A DNA stretch of 64,000 nucleotides from the IMG/VR virus record IMGVR_UViG_3300036715_000153, positions 62,001 through 126,000 of that record. One strand, 5' to 3'. Each line of letters opens with the position of its first letter. Positions within the stretch are counted from its first letter, which is position 1. The DNA is from a virus. Shown in pieces: positions 36,666 to 45,285 of the stretch. A program made the translations under genes and the position numbers. Under the pieces are notes generated by a model. That model did not search any database and was not told where the DNA came from. It saw only the letters and a list, made by a program, of their open reading frames with translations.

Positions 36666-38371
36666 CAAAAGAAAATCAATACAAAGTTTATAAAGACATT
36701 CGTACTCAACATCAGGCAGCTGGTATGATGCCGATGCACTATACTACGGCTGCTGTGCAGATGTTCTGGCAGAAGTATCTATACGAGGCATCGAGTGTTA
36801 AAGAACAGTTTGAGCGTATTGCAAAAACAGCAGCTAAACATTTACCTGAAGATATACAAAGTAAAGCATACACAAAGTTCTTTGATATGTTATGGAATGG
36901 TTGGTTGAGTCCATCTACGCCTGTTCTAGCTAATATGGGTACTACTCGTGGACTTCCTGTGTCCTGCGCAGGTGGAGCAATTCGGGATAGCATTCACGGT
37001 TTTTATTCACATCAACTCGAAACTGCTGTACTGACTAAACATGGGTTCGGTACATCTGGTTATATGGGCGATATTCGTCCACGTGGCAGTAAGATCGGTG
37101 TAGGTGGTACAGCATCTGGTGTAATTCCTGTATTCACTACACTTGTTCAAACAATGCGCAATGTTGCTCAGGGTACAGCAAGACGCGGTGCGTGGGCCGG
37201 CTATCTACCAATTGATCATGGTGACTTTGATGAGCTATGCGATTATGTTCAAGCTAATCCAGATGATGCTAACGTTGGCTGGGTAATCTACGATGAATAT
37301 ATTGCAAAGTTAGAAGCCCAAGACCCAGAAGCAGTTCGTAGATTCAAAAAAGCTATGAAGATGAAGATGGTTACAGGTAAAGGATACTTCTTCTTCCATG
37401 GTAACGTGAATCGTCAAAGTCCACAGATGTATAAAGACTTAGGTTTAACAGTTAAGGCGTCTAACCTCTGTGCAGAAATCGATCTCTTCTCCGGTGAATA
37501 TAAAGGCGAAGATCATACATTCACGTGCGTTCTGTCATCATTGAATGTGGCTAAGTATGACGAATGGAAAGATACGGATACAATATTCTGGGCTACGGTA
37601 TTTCTCGATTGCGTTGCATCAGAGTTTATTGAACGCGGAAAGAATATTAAAGGTATCGAATCTGCTATTCGTGCGACTGAAAAAGGTCGTGCACTAGGTT
37701 TAGGTGTTTGTGGGTTCCATACGTACTTACAGTCAAAGATGATTCCGTTCGAATCATTAGATGCTCAGTTCTTCAACACAAGACTATTCAAAAATATCAA
37801 AGACGAAAGTACACGTGCATCTGGATGGTTAGCGGAATTACTAGGTGAACCAGAATGGTGTAAAGGTTATGGTGTTCGTAATACACATCGTATTGCTGTT
37901 GCACCGACAAAATCGAGTGCTATCTTCATGGGCAACGTATCCGAAGGTATTAATCCAGATCCAGCAATGACGATGACTCAGCTAACTGCTGCGGGTGAAA
38001 TTGAGAAGATCAATAGTGAACTGGTCAAGTTAATGAAGTTGAAGGAAGTATATTCCAAAAAGAATATTCAAGAAGTTATTGATGCTGACGGATCAGTTCA
38101 GGGAGTTGATTGGCTAACACCAGAAGAGAAAGAAGTATTCAAGACCGCATTCGAGATTAATCCTGAGGTGATTATACGTCTGGGTAGCCAACGTCAAGTA
38201 TTCATTGACCAAGGCCAAAGTTTGAATTTATTTTTCGATGCAAACGAAGATGCCGCCTGGATTGCTCATATCCACCGCCTAGCATTCTTGGATAAGAACC
38301 TAAAGAGTTTATATTACATCTATTCTAAAGCCGGTGTAAAGGGATCTAAGGACTGCGTAGCATGTTCGTGA
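36662..38371 (+). CDS. nrdA: Ribonucleotide reductase class I large subunit, compact form
   Basis: 569 residues, about 190 shorter than E. coli NrdA because the N-terminal ATP-cone is missing, so allosteric activity control is probably absent. Active-site cysteines are visible: PVSCAGG (first redox Cys), NLCAEID (thiyl Cys) and TCVLSSLN (second redox Cys); the C-terminal DCVACS supplies the shuttle Cys pair. The substrate loop region GTARRGAWAGYLP is normal. Follows nrdB with a 4-nt overlap. Confidence 0.93.
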   Translation: MTKENQYKVYKDIRTQHQAAGMMPMHYTTAAVQMFWQKYLYEASSVKEQFERIAKTAAKHLPEDIQSKAYTKFFDMLWNGWLSPSTPVLANMGTTRGLPVSCAGGAIRDSIHGFYSHQLETAVLTKHGFGTSGYMGDIRPRGSKIGVGGTASGVIPVFTTLVQTMRNVAQGTARRGAWAGYLPIDHGDFDELCDYVQANPDDANVGWVIYDEYIAKLEAQDPEAVRRFKKAMKMKMVTGKGYFFFHGNVNRQSPQMYKDLGLTVKASNLCAEIDLFSGEYKGEDHTFTCVLSSLNVAKYDEWKDTDTIFWATVFLDCVASEFIERGKNIKGIESAIRATEKGRALGLGVCGFHTYLQSKMIPFESLDAQFFNTRLFKNIKDESTRASGWLAELLGEPEWCKGYGVRNTHRIAVAPTKSSAIFMGNVSEGINPDPAMTMTQLTAAGEIEKINSELVKLMKLKEVYSKKNIQEVIDADGSVQGVDWLTPEEKEVFKTAFEINPEVIIRLGSQRQVFIDQGQSLNLFFDANEDAAWIAHIHRLAFLDKNLKSLYYIYSKAGVKGSKDCVACS

Positions 38372-38457
38372 TCGACATTATTTCAAAGTTTGCGTTAATT
38401 GCTTTGGCAGTTATCGCCGACGTTGTGTTAATCGCGAATGCGATACATCACTGGTAG
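38362..38457 (+). CDS. 31-aa single-span membrane peptide
   Basis: MFVIDIISKFALIALAVIAD then VVLIANAIHHW. A single hydrophobic helix; it overlaps the nrdA stop by 10 nt and its end overlaps the -35 of the next promoter. It could be a real small membrane protein of the operon end; no clear ribosome site. Confidence 0.4.
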   Translation: MFVIDIISKFALIALAVIADVVLIANAIHHW

Positions 38458-38483
38458 ACAAACCAGTATATGTGTTGTATAAT
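38455..38483 (+). promoter_or_regulatory. Sigma70-like promoter before the gp33-gp59-gp32 unit
   Basis: TAGACA (38455-38460), 17-nt spacer, TATAAT (38478-38483). The expected start near 38490 coincides with the first base of hairpin repeat copy E. Confidence 0.6.
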
Positions 38484-38490
38484 ATACTTA

Positions 38491-38530
38491 GTAACAGCTA
38501 AAGACTGTTACTTTTTATGCACCTGTTATT
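38491..38530 (+). repeat. Dispersed hairpin repeat, copy E (inverted)
   Basis: Palindrome GTAACAG-CTAAAGA-CTGTTAC (38491-38511) followed by TTTTTATGCACCTGTTATT. It has the form of an intrinsic terminator, but it also would be the very 5' end of RNA from the promoter at 38455-38483. Confidence 0.85.
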
Positions 38531-38551
38531 AAACAATAAGACGCGACCAAT

Positions 38552-38800
38552 ATGACCGAAGACACCCAATTTGTATTAGAGCCTGAAGACTTTTCCCTAC
38601 AAATAGAACTATACTTAAAGAAGAACCGTTGCGACGGTTACGTATCTGCAATTCTTAAATACTGTACCGAATACTGTATAGACATCGAAGATGTTGTTAC
38701 GTTGATCCCGCCCACGCTTAAGGCAAAGTTAGCAGAAGAGGCTAATGAGTACGGTGTTCTGATTAAAGATTTATCTATCCCTATGATGAGGATCGAATAG
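38552..38800 (+). CDS. gp33: Late-promoter transcription accessory protein gp33-like
   Basis: 82 residues. A helical protein with FSLQIELYLKKNRCDGYVSA followed by ILKYCTEYCIDIEDVVTLIP and LKAKLAEEANEYGVL, the pattern of short gp33 homologues in T4-like marine phages (from memory). gp33 links the sliding clamp to the late sigma-RNAP complex. The order 33-59-32 equals the T4 order and supports the call. One base separates stop and next start. Confidence 0.75.
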   Translation: MTEDTQFVLEPEDFSLQIELYLKKNRCDGYVSAILKYCTEYCIDIEDVVTLIPPTLKAKLAEEANEYGVLIKDLSIPMMRIE

Positions 38801-39391
38801 TTGCAAGAAGTTTCGTTAGAAAGAGTCATACAGCTTTTCAACATTATTCGGCTATACTACCAAGGAAAATATGACTGGGTAAAGTATAACGGACACTCCA
38901 AGTCTTATCCTAAAATGGATATACAAAAGAACGCAATTGCTCGTAAGTTAATATCTGAGTTTAAAACAGAGGAAGAGATCATACGGCATTTTGCCATATC
39001 TCTATTTTACGACAAGGGCTGTTACTTAGATACGATCGCAAAGCCAGACACGATTAGTCAAAGTAAGGGATATTTAACAGCATTGACAGATGTAAGTCGA
39101 TGTGTTAATATTGTAGTTCAGTTAGACATCCCAAGTGTAATTAAAGAGCACGATGGATACGCCGCAGATATACTGTTGGCACTAATTGGTAATAGGCTAA
39201 ACCCAGTTGCGTTTGCTTTACTAGAATCCTCGACATCTATGTCGAGACAGTGGACTAATGCTGTATGGGAATTAAACAAACACAAGGTAAATTGCTTAGT
39301 AACGTTAATGCAGATACCGACATCATTTGGTAGTGAGTTTAGACGTGAGTTTAGACAACAACTAAATACAACTGCTAGCATCGTTAAGTAG
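38801..39391 (+). CDS. gp59: Helicase loader gp59
   Basis: 196 residues from a TTG start directly after the gp33 stop; GAGGA lies 8-12 nt upstream and no ATG is available nearby. The N-terminal ERVIQLFNIIRLYYQGKYDW then VKYNGHSKSY parallels T4 gp59 (YKLYLMIKQHMNGKYDVIKYNW region). The all-helical remainder fits. It loads the gp41 helicase on forked DNA bound by gp32. It lies between gp33 and gp32 as in T4. Confidence 0.82.
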   Translation: MQEVSLERVIQLFNIIRLYYQGKYDWVKYNGHSKSYPKMDIQKNAIARKLISEFKTEEEIIRHFAISLFYDKGCYLDTIAKPDTISQSKGYLTALTDVSRCVNIVVQLDIPSVIKEHDGYAADILLALIGNRLNPVAFALLESSTSMSRQWTNAVWELNKHKVNCLVTLMQIPTSFGSEFRREFRQQLNTTASIVK

Positions 39392-39435
39392 ACGACTAGC
39401 ATACAACAGCGCAACATCACATAAAGGAAAACAAA

Positions 39436-40350
39436 ATGATTAATATGTCCGCATTGAAAAAGTCTTCTTCTAAAGACTTACTCGCAAAACTCCAATCCAA
39501 AGTAGAAACATCAGACACCAAGAAAACGTTTGAAAAAGATACACGCATGTGGCAACCTGCTACAGACTCAGCGGGTAATGGCTCCGCTGTAATTCGTTTC
39601 TTACCAGCAGTAAGCGAAGACGACACTCCGTATGTTAAGTCTTACTCCCATGGCTTCAAGGTAGGTAGTAAGTGGTTCATCGAGAACTGTCCATCGACAT
39701 TAGGTATTAAAGACGGATGCCCAGTATGTTCTGCAAATTCTGAACTATGGAACTCCGGTCTAGAATCTGATAAAAAGATTGCAGGTGAGCGTAAACGTAA
39801 ACTGTCATTCTACTCCAACGTACTCGTTATTAAAGATCCAGCAAATCCCGAAAACGAAGGTCAGGTTCGTATTTATCGTTACGGTCAGAAGATCTTCGAC
39901 AAGATTAAAGAAGCAATCAAAGGCGATGAAGATATGGAAGTAGGCGCTATCGATCCGTTTAACTTCTTCGATGGTGCGAACTTTGTTATTAAGATTGCTC
40001 AAGTTGCCGGGTTCAAGAACTACGATAAGAGTAAGTTTGCATCTAAGACAGAACTGTATGATGGCGATGAAGATAAACTGCGTGCTATTTTAGAAAAGTT
40101 ACACGACATCAACTCTTTCGCAGACCCTAAGTTGTTTAAGTCATCAGACGAACTACAGAAGAAGTTTGATCTTGTGCTGGGTGCAAGTACAAGCAAAGGT
40201 TCGATGAGCGTAGCTGATTCATCCGAAGAGTTCGAACAGGTACAAAAGTCTAAACCAGCAACAGAGCGAGCAGCACCTGCTAAACCTGCTGCTGTTGTAG
40301 AAGATGAAGAAGACGATATGGCGTTCTTCAAAGCACTCGCTAACGGTTAA
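39436..40350 (+). CDS. gp32: Single-stranded DNA-binding protein gp32
   Basis: 304 residues (T4: 301). The LAST-like basic N-terminus (LKKSSSKDLLAKLQSKV) is followed by the OB core with zinc ligands His72 (SYSHGF), Cys85 (ENCPST), Cys95 and Cys98 (GCPVC). The acidic C-terminal tail (VVEDEEDDMAFFKAL) is the usual protein-docking arm. It coats ssDNA in replication, recombination and repair. AAAGGA precedes the ATG. Confidence 0.95.
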   Translation: MINMSALKKSSSKDLLAKLQSKVETSDTKKTFEKDTRMWQPATDSAGNGSAVIRFLPAVSEDDTPYVKSYSHGFKVGSKWFIENCPSTLGIKDGCPVCSANSELWNSGLESDKKIAGERKRKLSFYSNVLVIKDPANPENEGQVRIYRYGQKIFDKIKEAIKGDEDMEVGAIDPFNFFDGANFVIKIAQVAGFKNYDKSKFASKTELYDGDEDKLRAILEKLHDINSFADPKLFKSSDELQKKFDLVLGASTSKGSMSVADSSEEFEQVQKSKPATERAAPAKPAAVVEDEEDDMAFFKALANG

Positions 40351-40366
40351 TATTAAGGAGACTATA

Positions 40367-41089
40367 ATGGCATTACCCCGTATAGATCTCCCGACATATA
40401 AGATTACGCTGCCTGTATCAAAGACAGACGTAGTCTTCCGGGCATACACTGCCAGAGAAGAAAAGATATTGTTGATTGCTAAAGAAGCCGGTGATGTCGA
40501 CCAGATTCCTCAGGCAATTAAACAAATTATATCTAACTGTTCTGGCATCGAAGACCCAGATATGTTGTGTGAGGCTGACAGAGATTATATCTTAGTTCAA
40601 CTTAGATCGAAAGTAGTAGGAAACATAGAAACGCTGCGATATGTTTGTAAAGCAGACGTAGATGGTGCACCGTGTAACTCTTCGTTAGAGGTCGACGTAA
40701 ACTTAAACGACATTAAGGTACATCAAGAAATTACAAGCGATATCATTCCCCTAACAAAATCGATCGGTGTCAGATTTAAAGTACCGACGTTGAAGTTAGA
40801 GAACTTAATCTCGAGTAAGAACTTTACACATGAGATTGATAAAATTCATGCTAGGATGTACGGGTCTTTAGTATCTATCTATGACGAAAATACAGTTACC
40901 GATGTTCAGGACATTCCGTATCTAGATTTTGAAGATTGGTTGTTAGACTTACCATCGCATCAGTATGAGATGATTACAAAATATTTCGACAACGTTCCGT
41001 ATATCTCACATACAGTAGAAACGACATGTAGTAAGTGTAAGACTGTACATAAGTTGACTCTACGCGGAATAGACGATTTTTTTCGCTAA
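40367..41089 (+). CDS. gp26: Baseplate hub protein gp26 (zero-frame product)
   Basis: 240 residues from ATG 40367 with AAGGAG upstream; an earlier in-frame start lies inside gp32. FRAYTAREEKILLIAKE (residues about 25-41) is the T4 baseplate hub (gp26) family motif. Two Cys pairs (TTCSKCKTVHKL) near the C-terminus and a cysteine-containing loop in the middle (CKADVDGAPC) suggest a small zinc or disulfide site. It ends DDFFR-stop at a run of seven T, a probable -1 slip site. Confidence 0.88.
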   Translation: MALPRIDLPTYKITLPVSKTDVVFRAYTAREEKILLIAKEAGDVDQIPQAIKQIISNCSGIEDPDMLCEADRDYILVQLRSKVVGNIETLRYVCKADVDGAPCNSSLEVDVNLNDIKVHQEITSDIIPLTKSIGVRFKVPTLKLENLISSKNFTHEIDKIHARMYGSLVSIYDENTVTDVQDIPYLDFEDWLLDLPSHQYEMITKYFDNVPYISHTVETTCSKCKTVHKLTLRGIDDFFR

Positions 41090-41250
41090 TCACTTCAAGT
41101 AGATCATTACTAGAATACTATAAGATTAACTTTCAATTAGGATTCACTCATAGTGCTGATCTAGAATATTTAGATAACTGTTTACCTTTTGAGCGTGATA
41201 TGTATGTTAAAATGCTCATTGATAAGATAGAAAAAGAGAATAGCAAGTGA
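41077..41250 (+). CDS. Probable -1 frameshift extension of gp26 (55 extra residues)
   Basis: At GAT-TTT-TTT-CGC-TAA (T7 run 41077-41083) a slip of -1 continues into an open frame starting SLITSSRSLLEYYKINFQL and ending IEKENSK, stop TGA 41248-41250. The frame has no ATG, GTG or TTG near its beginning (a stop lies just upstream of the run), so expression otherwise is unlikely. The fused product would be 294 aa. A LEYYKINF ... PFERDMYVKML segment after gp26 is common in T4-like phages. It resembles the G/GT frameshift logic of lambda tails. Confidence 0.65.
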   Translation, partial: FFSLITSSRSLLEYYKINFQLGFTHSADLEYLDNCLPFERDMYVKMLIDKIEKENSK

Positions 41251-41252
41251 TG

Positions 41253-41260
41253 AACTAAAT
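41253..41260 (+). promoter_or_regulatory. Late-type promoter AACTAAAT (plus strand)
   Basis: AACTAAATTA on the plus strand, 39 nt before the ATG at 41300 and 12 nt before the ATG at 41273. Confidence 0.5.
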
Positions 41261-41262
41261 TA

Positions 41263-41285
41263 AAGGGACAGCATGTCCCTTTTTT
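41263..41285 (+). terminator. Intrinsic terminator after the gp26 unit
   Basis: Stem AAGGGACA / TGTCCCTT with a GCA loop followed by TTTTG. It overlaps an alternative start (41273) of the next gene. Confidence 0.6.
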
Positions 41286-41299
41286 GTGAGTATAATATA

Positions 41300-43177
41300 A
41301 TGGCTAAAGACGAAATCAAAACAGCAGAAGAAAAAGCAAAAGCATCCGCTAAAGCTAGGGCCGACGCCAGTAAAAAAGTGGGAGCGATAAGCGGAGTTAA
41401 TGCTGGATCGGATTTACTAAACTCGTTTCTTCAAGAACAGATTCGACTGTTAAAGCTAGAAGAAAAGGCTGCAGTTGCCCAAGAAAAGTTAGACGCGATA
41501 TTACTAAAGAATGCTAAAGGAGAAGCATCTGACGAAGAACTCGATGTATTAAAAGAGTCCCATAAAGAACTCAAGAAACTGACACTCGAGATAAAGAACC
41601 AGCGCAAGTACGAAAATACAGATATCGTCGGTGCCGACGACACCGAGGACTTAACTAAAGAGATTACGCGATTAGCGGCATTACAAGAAAAGACCCAGAA
41701 GAAGTTTCTCGAGGCTACGTTAGCCGGAGATCAGGAGTCGATGGATAAAATTAGCAAACAGATGGAGGCTATCGTAGCCGGACAGAAGTCTGCTGAGTCT
41801 GCCGTATCTGACATCGAGACTAGAAAGAAAGGTGGCGCAAGGGGTTTGATGTCTTATGCAGGTGGCGCCGCAAAAGAGTTTATAGGCAGCAAGATAGAAG
41901 AACACGCTCCAGTCATAGCAGATCTATGGGATAGATACACTGGAATGAAAAAGAACCAAGCCGTTCAAAGACAAACTGGACAAAAGGTTACTGGTATCGG
42001 TACTGGTATATTAAACAGCATCGATAAAGCAACTGCTGTAGGTGGCGCAGACAGAGGTTTGATATCCGCGATTAAAGGATCTAAGCAGGGCGAAGACGTA
42101 TCACTAGATGCAGTCGCAAAAGAAGATAATAAAAACATAGAGAAAATCGCTCATGACATCGGGCTGTTATTAGATGAATCTAAGAAGTCCAATAAACTAA
42201 CAGAGGCTCAAGTTGAGTTGGTAGACGACAAGAGAGAAGAGGATGAAGCTAAAGGTAAACTACTTTTAGAAAATAAAACAGAAAAACATGTAGAGAAGAA
42301 GGGACTACCTGCAATAGCGACTGCGCTAACAAAGAAGGACGAGAAGGAATGTCCCAGTATGTTAGAAAGCGTCATTAGTGGAGGAGGTGCGTTGATGAAA
42401 GTCTTACCTGCGCTGATGAGTGCCGCCATTCCTCTCGCTCTAGGTGCGCTTGCCGCCAGTGGTGGATTTGCTATTAAGAAGCTCTGGGACTTGTTCACTA
42501 TGACAGAAGATGATAAGGCGCCGTGGGTTCGAGAACAAAATAAAATGCTCGCAGAAAAGAAAGATGCTTCTGATAAAATTCGAACCGACGAATTAGCTAA
42601 ACAAGGTATAGTAGGAGACGAAGCAAAAAATATGCTCCGTACTACAGATTATAGTAAAGTTGCTGCCCAGAGCGCTGCCGTTGATGTGAGCGGTCCTTCT
42701 ACTGCGGCGTTTGTCCCTGCTATGTCGACTGCCGAGTTTACGAAACACAATGAAGAATTAAAACAACAGGCACTAGCAGATTATGCAGCTAAACAAAACG
42801 CTCCCGATGTTGCGAAGACTCCCGCTATTGTACCTGCAGCTAAGACCGAAGAGCCTAAGGGGAGTGTCATAACTAAGGACCAAGATGCAACCCGTGAAAA
42901 ATTGGAAGCTACCTTATACAAAGGGGGACTCGAGGTCGACGATAATGAGATGAATAAAAAGTTCTCACAATCATCTAAGGCCCTCGCAGCTGCATCAGAA
43001 GCAGCCAAATTAAAAGAAAGGGCAGATAAATCGGATACGGGTAGTCCTAATGTAACAGTTCTACCTGCACCAGTTCCGCCTCCAGTGATTATCAATAATC
43101 AATCTAAGTCATCTAGAAATAGCGACTCGTCTATGACTAGATTAAACAATAGTACACTGGCTGGAGCAGTTTACTAG
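41300..43177 (+). CDS. gp29: Tail tape-measure / hub protein gp29-like
   Basis: 625 residues from ATG 41300 (MAKDEIKTAEEKAKASAKAR). An in-frame ATG at 41273 has a better AAAGGG site but lies inside the terminator and would leave almost no leader after the late-type motif. The first 180 residues are Lys/Glu-rich coiled coils, followed by GGAAKEFIGSKI, a hydrophobic stretch (LPALMSAAIPLALGALAA, about 372-389), and an Ala/Pro-rich C-terminal third. Length and plan fit T4 gp29 (590), the ruler of tail length. It meets the minus-strand gp54 gene tail to tail with a 4-nt overlap. Confidence 0.75.
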   Translation: MAKDEIKTAEEKAKASAKARADASKKVGAISGVNAGSDLLNSFLQEQIRLLKLEEKAAVAQEKLDAILLKNAKGEASDEELDVLKESHKELKKLTLEIKNQRKYENTDIVGADDTEDLTKEITRLAALQEKTQKKFLEATLAGDQESMDKISKQMEAIVAGQKSAESAVSDIETRKKGGARGLMSYAGGAAKEFIGSKIEEHAPVIADLWDRYTGMKKNQAVQRQTGQKVTGIGTGILNSIDKATAVGGADRGLISAIKGSKQGEDVSLDAVAKEDNKNIEKIAHDIGLLLDESKKSNKLTEAQVELVDDKREEDEAKGKLLLENKTEKHVEKKGLPAIATALTKKDEKECPSMLESVISGGGALMKVLPALMSAAIPLALGALAASGGFAIKKLWDLFTMTEDDKAPWVREQNKMLAEKKDASDKIRTDELAKQGIVGDEAKNMLRTTDYSKVAAQSAAVDVSGPSTAAFVPAMSTAEFTKHNEELKQQALADYAAKQNAPDVAKTPAIVPAAKTEEPKGSVITKDQDATREKLEATLYKGGLEVDDNEMNKKFSQSSKALAAASEAAKLKERADKSDTGSPNVTVLPAPVPPPVIINNQSKSSRNSDSSMTRLNNSTLAGAVY

Positions 43178-44244
43178 AAACCGAGATACTTTGCAGCTTT
43201 ACCGCCGTATTTGCTGTCTTTGATGTCTTTGACAAACTGGTCGATCTTACCCAGCGGTGGCGCTGGCTTTGGAGCTGGTTTAGCCGCGGCTTTGTACTCA
43301 CCGTATGTCAATGGCTGTTTAACTCTATCGGCGATCTCAATTGGTATTACGTTTTCGACTGCCATCTGTAGCGTTAATCTATGATACTCGCCTTGTGCTG
43401 CGGTGTTAAGGTCTAAAGACCCTGCAGCCTTAGGGAACGTTCCTTTAAGCAACACACAGTAGACGTCGTTATTAGTTTCGTCTGTTTGGTATAAGTAAAT
43501 GTCTGCTGCATAGTCATCGAAGAATCTAGGACTACCTCTTTTAAAGTTATAGATAGAGTTCGCCCATCTATCGAAGAATGCCTTTTCATCCATATCACCG
43601 AAGCAACGTAGTACCAACGATACTTCGTCTATGTTATATCCTGTTGCTATAGGTGTGTGGTATCCGCCATAATTTGTAGATACTGTATCGAAGCTAATTC
43701 CGGGAAACGCAAAACTCTCGATAGAATATCCTAGCAATGTACTACTAAGATCACCTTGTTCTGTTACCTTCCTCGCCAAACTATGCTTTTCTACTATCCA
43801 GTCGGCAAGTATGATTGGTGGAGGGACGAACTCAATTCTAAAACGGTTGGTCTTCGATAAACCTTTGTCTTTAATGTACGTTAAGAAACTGCGAATGCTG
43901 ATCTGGGTATCTGCGTTGTACGGCAGATGCTCGAGCTGATACACATCGCCTGTAGGATCTAGCGGAGGATACGTTTCGGCTTGAACGCTAGCCTTCTTCT
44001 TAAGAAACTCTTCGGTCGGGTCTTTAAGTCCAACTAGAACCTGAAAATCTTCGTAGCCGGCCTGACCTTGCTTTACTGTATCGAAAATCTGTCTGGCGGC
44101 TCCTTGTGCGCCGCCCTTTACATCTCCAACCTTTCCCTTAGTTTCACTTAGCGCCCCAGTAAACTTAGATGTCGTATTAGACAGGTTTGCTTTAGCATCA
44201 TTAAGCGGTTGCGTAATCTGCTTTGTAAAATCGAACAGTCCCAT
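43174..44244 (-). CDS. gp54: Tail-tube initiator gp54-like
   Basis: 356 residues (T4 gp54: 320). After an N-terminal helical part (MGLFDFTKQITQPLNDAKAN), the tail-tube fold shows in NRFRIEFVPPPIILADW, YSIESFAFPGISFDT, YGGYHTPIATGYNIDEVSLV and FDRWANSIYN (residues about 130-235). gp54 starts tube growth on the gp48 cap. The C-terminus is Pro/Lys-rich (KPAPKPAPPLGK) with a short helix. Opposite direction to gp48, which is unlike T4. Confidence 0.8.
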   Translation of the reverse strand: MGLFDFTKQITQPLNDAKANLSNTTSKFTGALSETKGKVGDVKGGAQGAARQIFDTVKQGQAGYEDFQVLVGLKDPTEEFLKKKASVQAETYPPLDPTGDVYQLEHLPYNADTQISIRSFLTYIKDKGLSKTNRFRIEFVPPPIILADWIVEKHSLARKVTEQGDLSSTLLGYSIESFAFPGISFDTVSTNYGGYHTPIATGYNIDEVSLVLRCFGDMDEKAFFDRWANSIYNFKRGSPRFFDDYAADIYLYQTDETNNDVYCVLLKGTFPKAAGSLDLNTAAQGEYHRLTLQMAVENVIPIEIADRVKQPLTYGEYKAAAKPAPKPAPPLGKIDQFVKDIKDSKYGGKAAKYLGF

Positions 44245-44246
44245 GA

Positions 44247-44789
44247 TTATTTGTTGTACTTGAATTGAGCAAACGGAAGTGAAATAACCATTTCGAAAAA
44301 TGATCTGTGAATGTTTATCGCTGGTGATGCAATGTGGTCGAACAGGTACATCTTAGTAAACGGTGCATAAGCAGTTGCGACTTCCCCTAACACTGTCTGA
44401 ATCGCGCGGAGACTGCCCAGTTCTGTTTTAGTAGATTCGCCAGCTTTAAGTAACGCCACTATGATTTTAATTCTATGTGCGGGAGGAATATAGTGAAGAT
44501 TAATTCCTTTCCAAGATCTAGCATCGACAGATGTAACTAACACAAGTGGAAACGCATCCCATACAGGCAACGTATCTTTGTGTTTTGCATCGTATAGATA
44601 CGTCACAAGCATCCCAGGCTTAAACTTAGTAATCGCTGTTCCTTCGCGCTTTAATTGCGATAGGGTAGTGTTGCTTATGTTTTTCTTTATATAGTCAGAG
44701 AACCATTTCGCAGACTTGGCGGTACCCATAGGAGTAGTCTTCTTACCCCGAGAATTCCAAGCATTAATTAATTCGGAACTTAACGACAT
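44247..44789 (-). CDS. Conserved T4-like virion-block protein, 180 aa
   Basis: The segment FKPGMLVTYLYDAKHKDTLP followed by VWDAFPLVLV and GINLHYIPPAHRIKII (residues about 56-110) is a pattern I recognise from virion-block genes of T4-like marine phages, where it stands near head and tail completion genes. No T4 number can be given with confidence. It is located between gp54 and gp4 with 1-2 nt gaps, consistent with a tail or head completion role. Confidence 0.65.
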   Translation of the reverse strand: MSLSSELINAWNSRGKKTTPMGTAKSAKWFSDYIKKNISNTTLSQLKREGTAITKFKPGMLVTYLYDAKHKDTLPVWDAFPLVLVTSVDARSWKGINLHYIPPAHRIKIIVALLKAGESTKTELGSLRAIQTVLGEVATAYAPFTKMYLFDHIASPAINIHRSFFEMVISLPFAQFKYNK

Positions 44790-45256
44790 TATCTTTTACC
44801 TTTACGGGGATACAGATGATGTTCGGTCAACACAACAAACTCATAACCTCTTGCAGCGGCATACGCCGATGCTGCTTCCCACTTACATTGATTCTTGATA
44901 TACGTTTCTATCTCTTTTGAATATCGCATCTGAGCCTTTCTATTATTCGTTTTAGGCGGCGTAGGCTTATTAACTTCCTTAGACGGCTTAATCTCGATTA
45001 GCAAAGTCTTAACAGTATTGTCGTTAGATCTGATTTTGACTAAAAAATCTACAAAATACCTATGGTTCTTGTTATCTACTGGAAAATAATATGGAACGAC
45101 GATAGTTTCAGATGACCACTCTATTACGTTTTCTCTTGAGTCGCACCACTTACACATGCGCTGCTCCCAGGAAGACCGATATACTATGTCAGATGAGTCC
45201 CCTATATACTTTTGAGGGTTAACGCATACATATTTTCCTTGCTTATATTTACCCAT
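44789..45256 (-). CDS. gp4: Head completion protein gp4
   Basis: 155 residues (T4: 150). Marks: NPQKYIGDSSDIVYRSSWEQ (13-32), NVIEWSSETIVVPY (43-56), HRYFVDFLVKI (65-75), LLIEIKPSKEV (85-95, Glu-x-Lys of a nuclease-like core), and QCKWEAASAYAAARGYEF (121-139). gp4 completes filled heads before tail joining; its fold resembles TnsA-type nucleases. A late-type promoter is 29 nt upstream. Confidence 0.92.
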   Translation of the reverse strand: MGKYKQGKYVCVNPQKYIGDSSDIVYRSSWEQRMCKWCDSRENVIEWSSETIVVPYYFPVDNKNHRYFVDFLVKIRSNDNTVKTLLIEIKPSKEVNKPTPPKTNNRKAQMRYSKEIETYIKNQCKWEAASAYAAARGYEFVVLTEHHLYPRKGKR

Positions 45257-45262
45257 CTAGCT

Positions 45263-45270
45263 AACTAAAT
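45263..45270 (+). promoter_or_regulatory. Late-type promoter AACTAAAT for gp48
   Basis: Plus-strand AACTAAATATAA, 32 nt before the gp48 start at 45303. It is one arm of a back-to-back pair. Confidence 0.55.
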
Positions 45271-45285
45271 ATAATTATATCGTTA

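Noticed and set aside
41273-41299. Start of the tape-measure gene at 41273
   Set aside because: It has a good ribosome site but lies within a terminator stem, gives an unusual MSLFCEYNI leader and sits only 12 nt after the late-type motif; kept as an alternative only.
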